Positions 5,413-7,976 of a DNA stretch of 7,976 bases are shown piece after piece. The stretch comes from Gemmataceae bacterium. GTDB taxonomy: Bacteria > Planctomycetota > Planctomycetia > Gemmatales > Gemmataceae. A model generated the notes under the pieces. It was not told where the DNA came from. It was given only the letters and a program-made list of their open reading frames with translations, and made no database searches. A program made the position numbers and the translations under genes. The stretch's first letter is position 1; each line of letters opens with the position of its first letter. The DNA is taken from assembly GCA_025056835.1 (NCBI GenBank), contig JANWVS010000071.1, positions 1-7,976 of the forward strand. The letters are read 5' to 3'.

Positions 5413-7928
5413 TAGTCGATATCTTTGACCTCCAGGGCGTGCTTTTGGATGAAGTCGCGGCGCGGCTCGACCTTCTCGCCCATGAGGACGCGAAACATCT
5501 CGTCGGCCAACAGGGCATCTTCGAGTTGTACTTGCACCAGCGTCCGCCGCTTGGGATCGAGGGTCGTCTCCCACAGCTCTTCGCCGTCCATTTCCCCCAG
5601 TCCTTTGAAGCGCTTGACGGTCATGCCGCGCTCGCCGTACTTGCGGATTTCGCCAACCAGGATGCGGAGGTGCGACAACGGTTGCTTTTTCCCGCCGTGC
5701 TCCAGCTCGAAGCGGACGGCTGGGTCCCGGCCGGCAATCCGCGGCGCCGGCACGAGGTCGGTCGGCACCAGGCCAAAGCTCGGCAGCTTCTCCAGGGCCC
5801 GGTTGATCGCCTTGATTTCGTGCAGTTCGTGGGCGCTGTACAGTTCGCCGTGGCCGTTGCTCTCGCCATTGGGTTTTAGTTCTTCGTCGGCGACGATTAA
5901 GGTGCGGCCGGCAGCGATCTGCTCGTCACGGAACTTGTCGGCCTCCTCGGGGGTTGCAAACCAATGTTCCTGGTTGCCCAGGACGACGCGCCAGGCCGGC
6001 AGTTTGCCGTCCTTGATCTTGGTCAACAGCGTCGCGACGCTCAGGCCGCGCCGTTCCAGGATCGTCAGATAGTTTTCCAGGTCGTCGAGCCAGCGGACCA
6101 GCGCCTTGAGGCGCTCGCCTTCCAGGACGAGGGGACCGGCCGAAGTCTCGCCGCCGGCGGTCGGGCCGCCCTCGCGGGGGAGGATGTGCAGGCGCGTCCC
6201 CTCCAGGCCGCGCTCGAGCAGTTCTTCGTTCATCTCGCTCAGGGTCTGGACGTAGCGACTGCTGTTTTTCAGCTCGACCTTGAACAGCGGCGGGCGAGCG
6301 ACGTAGACGTGCCCCGCTTCGATCAATTTTCTCATTTGCCGATAGAAGAAGGTCAAAAGCAAGGTGCGGATGTGCTGGCCGTCGACGTCGGCGTCGGTCA
6401 GGAGGATGATCTTGCCGTAGCGCAGGCCGTCGATGTCGTCGGTATTGCCGATGTCGATGCCGACGGCGGAGATGAGCGAGACGATCTCGGCGTTGTCGAG
6501 CATTTTTTCCACGCGGGCCTTTTCGACGTTGAGGACCTTGCCGCGCAACGGCAGAATGGCCTGGAAGGTCCGGTCGCGGCCGTTGTCGGCCGAGCCGCCG
6601 GCTGATTGGCCCTCGACCAGGAACAGTTCGGAGGCGTCGCGGTCGCGGATGGTGCAGTCCATGAGCTTGCCCGGCAGGCCGCCGGAGTTGAGAATACTTT
6701 TGCGATCTTTGAGAGCTTTTTTCGCCTTGGCCGCTGCTTCCCGGGCCTCGGCCGCCAGGATCACCTTCTTCATGATCTTGCTGGCTTCCTTGGGGTTTTC
6801 CTCCAGGAACTTGGCCAGATATTCGTAGACCACGCTGGCGACGATCCCCTCCACTTCCGGATTGTTGAGGCGGATCTTGGTCTGCGACTCGAATTGCGGC
6901 TCGGGGACCTGGACATTGATGACGGCCGTCAGTCCCTCGCGGAAATCCTCGCCGGTCGGCGTGACGCTCTTGAACAAATCCTCCTTGGTGCCGTAGGCGT
7001 TGAGGGCCCGCGTCATGGCGGCGCGGAAACCGGAGAGATGGGTGCCGCCGCCGGGATTGTGAGCATTGTTGGCGTAGCAGCGCACCCGTTCCTCTTCGCC
7101 GGTCGTGTACTGAAAAGCCACTTCGACGCGGACGTCGTCGACTGTCTTGTCGACATACAGCACCTTGTGGATCGCTTCTTCCGATTTGTTCATCCACTCG
7201 ACGAACTCGCTGACGCCCCCTTCATAATGGAAGAGGTCCTCCTTGCCGACGCGCTTGTCGGTGAGCCGGATGGCCAGGCCCTTGTTGAGAAAAGCCAGTT
7301 CGCGGAGGCGGTTTTCGAGGGTGGCGTAGTCGAAGGTGGCATCGTGGAAGATCGACTTGTCGGGCATGAAGGTGATCTTCGTGCCGGTGCGGCCGCCGGG
7401 GGCATCGCCGACGACGCGGACGTCGGTGGTGGCCACGCCTTTTTCATATTCCTGAACGTAGACCTTGCCATCGCGGCGCACTTGGGCTTCGGTCCACTCG
7501 CTCAGGGCGGTGACGGCCTTGGCGCCGATGCCGTGCAGGCCGGCCGAGGTCTTGTACGTCCGCTTGTCGAACTTGGCCCCCGCCCCCACGGTCGTCAACA
7601 CGACTTCCAGCGTCGGCTTGCCGATCTTGGGGTGGAGGTCGACAGGGATGCCGCGGCCGTCGTCGGCCACGGAAATGGAGCCGTCCACGTCCACTTCGAC
7701 ATGGATGTTCTTGCAATAGCCGGCCAAGGCCTCGTCGACGGAATTATACACCAATTCGTAGGTCAAATGGTGCAAACCCTTCGCCGAGGTGTCGCCGATG
7801 TACATGCCGGGCCGGGCCCGGATATGGTCCTTGTCGCGCAGCACATCGACGTTTTCGCCCCGGTAAGTGTCGGGGGCAGCCGACGCCGCGGCGGTGTCGG
7901 TGGCGGGCACAAGCATTGGTTCGTTCAT
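5400..7928 (-). CDS. gyrB: DNA gyrase subunit B (type IIA topoisomerase, ATPase subunit)
   Basis: 842 residues from ATG 7928, which has AAGGA 8 nt upstream; a TTG six codons earlier is less likely. With GyrA it introduces negative supercoils using ATP. Order: a nonconserved tail (1-25); GHKL ATPase domain with Glu58 and Asn62 (E. coli Glu42/Asn46), DDGRGIP (89-95), Lys119 and Lys126, and GLHGIG (130-135); transducer domain with the QTK loop (349-351); TOPRIM domain with Glu439 and the metal site DADVD (512-516); and the C-terminal KGLGEM motif (774-779) that contacts GyrA. About 600-757 is an insertion resembling that of Gram-negative GyrB, absent from roughly 640-residue forms. ParE is less likely because of the insertion and the ILNVEKAR-type TOPRIM sequence (here VLNVEKAR). 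Odd residues: Val158 where E. coli has Arg136, Gln441 for Asp426, and Arg462 for Lys447. The gene upstream of gyrB is outside the window. Confidence 0.96.
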   Translation of the reverse strand: MNEPMLVPATDTAAASAAPDTYRGENVDVLRDKDHIRARPGMYIGDTSAKGLHHLTYELVYNSVDEALAGYCKNIHVEVDVDGSISVADDGRGIPVDLHPKIGKPTLEVVLTTVGAGAKFDKRTYKTSAGLHGIGAKAVTALSEWTEAQVRRDGKVYVQEYEKGVATTDVRVVGDAPGGRTGTKITFMPDKSIFHDATFDYATLENRLRELAFLNKGLAIRLTDKRVGKEDLFHYEGGVSEFVEWMNKSEEAIHKVLYVDKTVDDVRVEVAFQYTTGEEERVRCYANNAHNPGGGTHLSGFRAAMTRALNAYGTKEDLFKSVTPTGEDFREGLTAVINVQVPEPQFESQTKIRLNNPEVEGIVASVVYEYLAKFLEENPKEASKIMKKVILAAEAREAAAKAKKALKDRKSILNSGGLPGKLMDCTIRDRDASELFLVEGQSAGGSADNGRDRTFQAILPLRGKVLNVEKARVEKMLDNAEIVSLISAVGIDIGNTDDIDGLRYGKIILLTDADVDGQHIRTLLLTFFYRQMRKLIEAGHVYVARPPLFKVELKNSSRYVQTLSEMNEELLERGLEGTRLHILPREGGPTAGGETSAGPLVLEGERLKALVRWLDDLENYLTILERRGLSVATLLTKIKDGKLPAWRVVLGNQEHWFATPEEADKFRDEQIAAGRTLIVADEELKPNGESNGHGELYSAHELHEIKAINRALEKLPSFGLVPTDLVPAPRIAGRDPAVRFELEHGGKKQPLSHLRILVGEIRKYGERGMTVKRFKGLGEMDGEELWETTLDPKRRTLVQVQLEDALLADEMFRVLMGEKVEPRRDFIQKHALEVKDIDYHGA

Positions 7929-7935
7929 CGATCGG

Positions 7936-7940
7936 TTCCT
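7936..7940 (-). promoter_or_regulatory. Ribosome-binding site of gyrB
   Basis: The minus strand reads AAGGA, 8 nt before ATG 7928, which supports this start over the TTG at 7946. The remaining 36 nt to the right edge carry only a 5-bp inverted repeat (7950-7967) and no recognisable promoter pair. Confidence 0.55.
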
Positions 7941-7976
7941 TACCAAGTTCCTGCCCGAAAGCGCAGGTCCGTCAAC

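Noticed and set aside
5926..7197. 423-codon minus-strand open frame inside gyrB
   Set aside because: It is a shifted-frame shadow, Arg/Pro/Gln-rich, entirely within the unmistakable gyrB frame.

Overview
The window is GC-rich chromosomal DNA that looks planctomycete, most likely from the Gemmata/Pirellula side of the phylum. The inference rests on several things: secreted beta-propeller proteins of the 'FRGPNG' PQQ-repeat type and the 'VGTYTGG' lactonase type, an ECF sigma factor paired with a ZAS-type anti-sigma factor, a GyrB of 842 residues with a long insertion in its C-terminal half, and mostly single genes on alternating strands. No 16S or other decisive marker is present, so the assignment is not certain.

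Layout from left to right. (1) Minus strand, 1-1173: an ECF sigma factor followed by its membrane anti-sigma factor. They overlap by 14 nt, and the anti-sigma gene runs off the left edge. A good sigma70-like promoter lies just upstream (1245-1274). (2) 1174-1636: a gene-free region of about 460 nt that carries the sigma promoter, a folded leader and several GC-rich palindromic repeats resembling dispersed intergenic elements. (3) Plus strand, 1637-2872: an exported PQQ-repeat beta-propeller protein. (4) Minus strand, 2875-4032: an exported lactonase-family (YbhE/Pgl-like) seven-bladed propeller protein, convergent with the previous gene across a 2-nt gap. (5) 4033-4317: a divergent intergenic region with a weak candidate truD promoter. 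(6) Plus strand, 4318-5412: truD, tRNA pseudouridine-13 synthase. (7) Minus strand, 5400-7928: gyrB, DNA gyrase subunit B, whose 3' end overlaps the 3' end of truD by 13 nt.

Only the sigma/anti-sigma pair forms a visible functional unit: the sigma factor directs RNA polymerase and the membrane-anchored partner presumably holds it until an envelope signal arrives. The remaining genes are individually transcribed housekeeping (truD, gyrB) or envelope/export (the two propellers) genes. I see no CRISPR array, transposase, phage gene, toxin-antitoxin pair or defence cassette, and no convincing undescribed multi-gene system. The points most worth a second look are non-standard residues in GyrB at positions tied to aminocoumarin and quinolone action, the palindromic intergenic repeats, and the extremely tight convergent gene ends.
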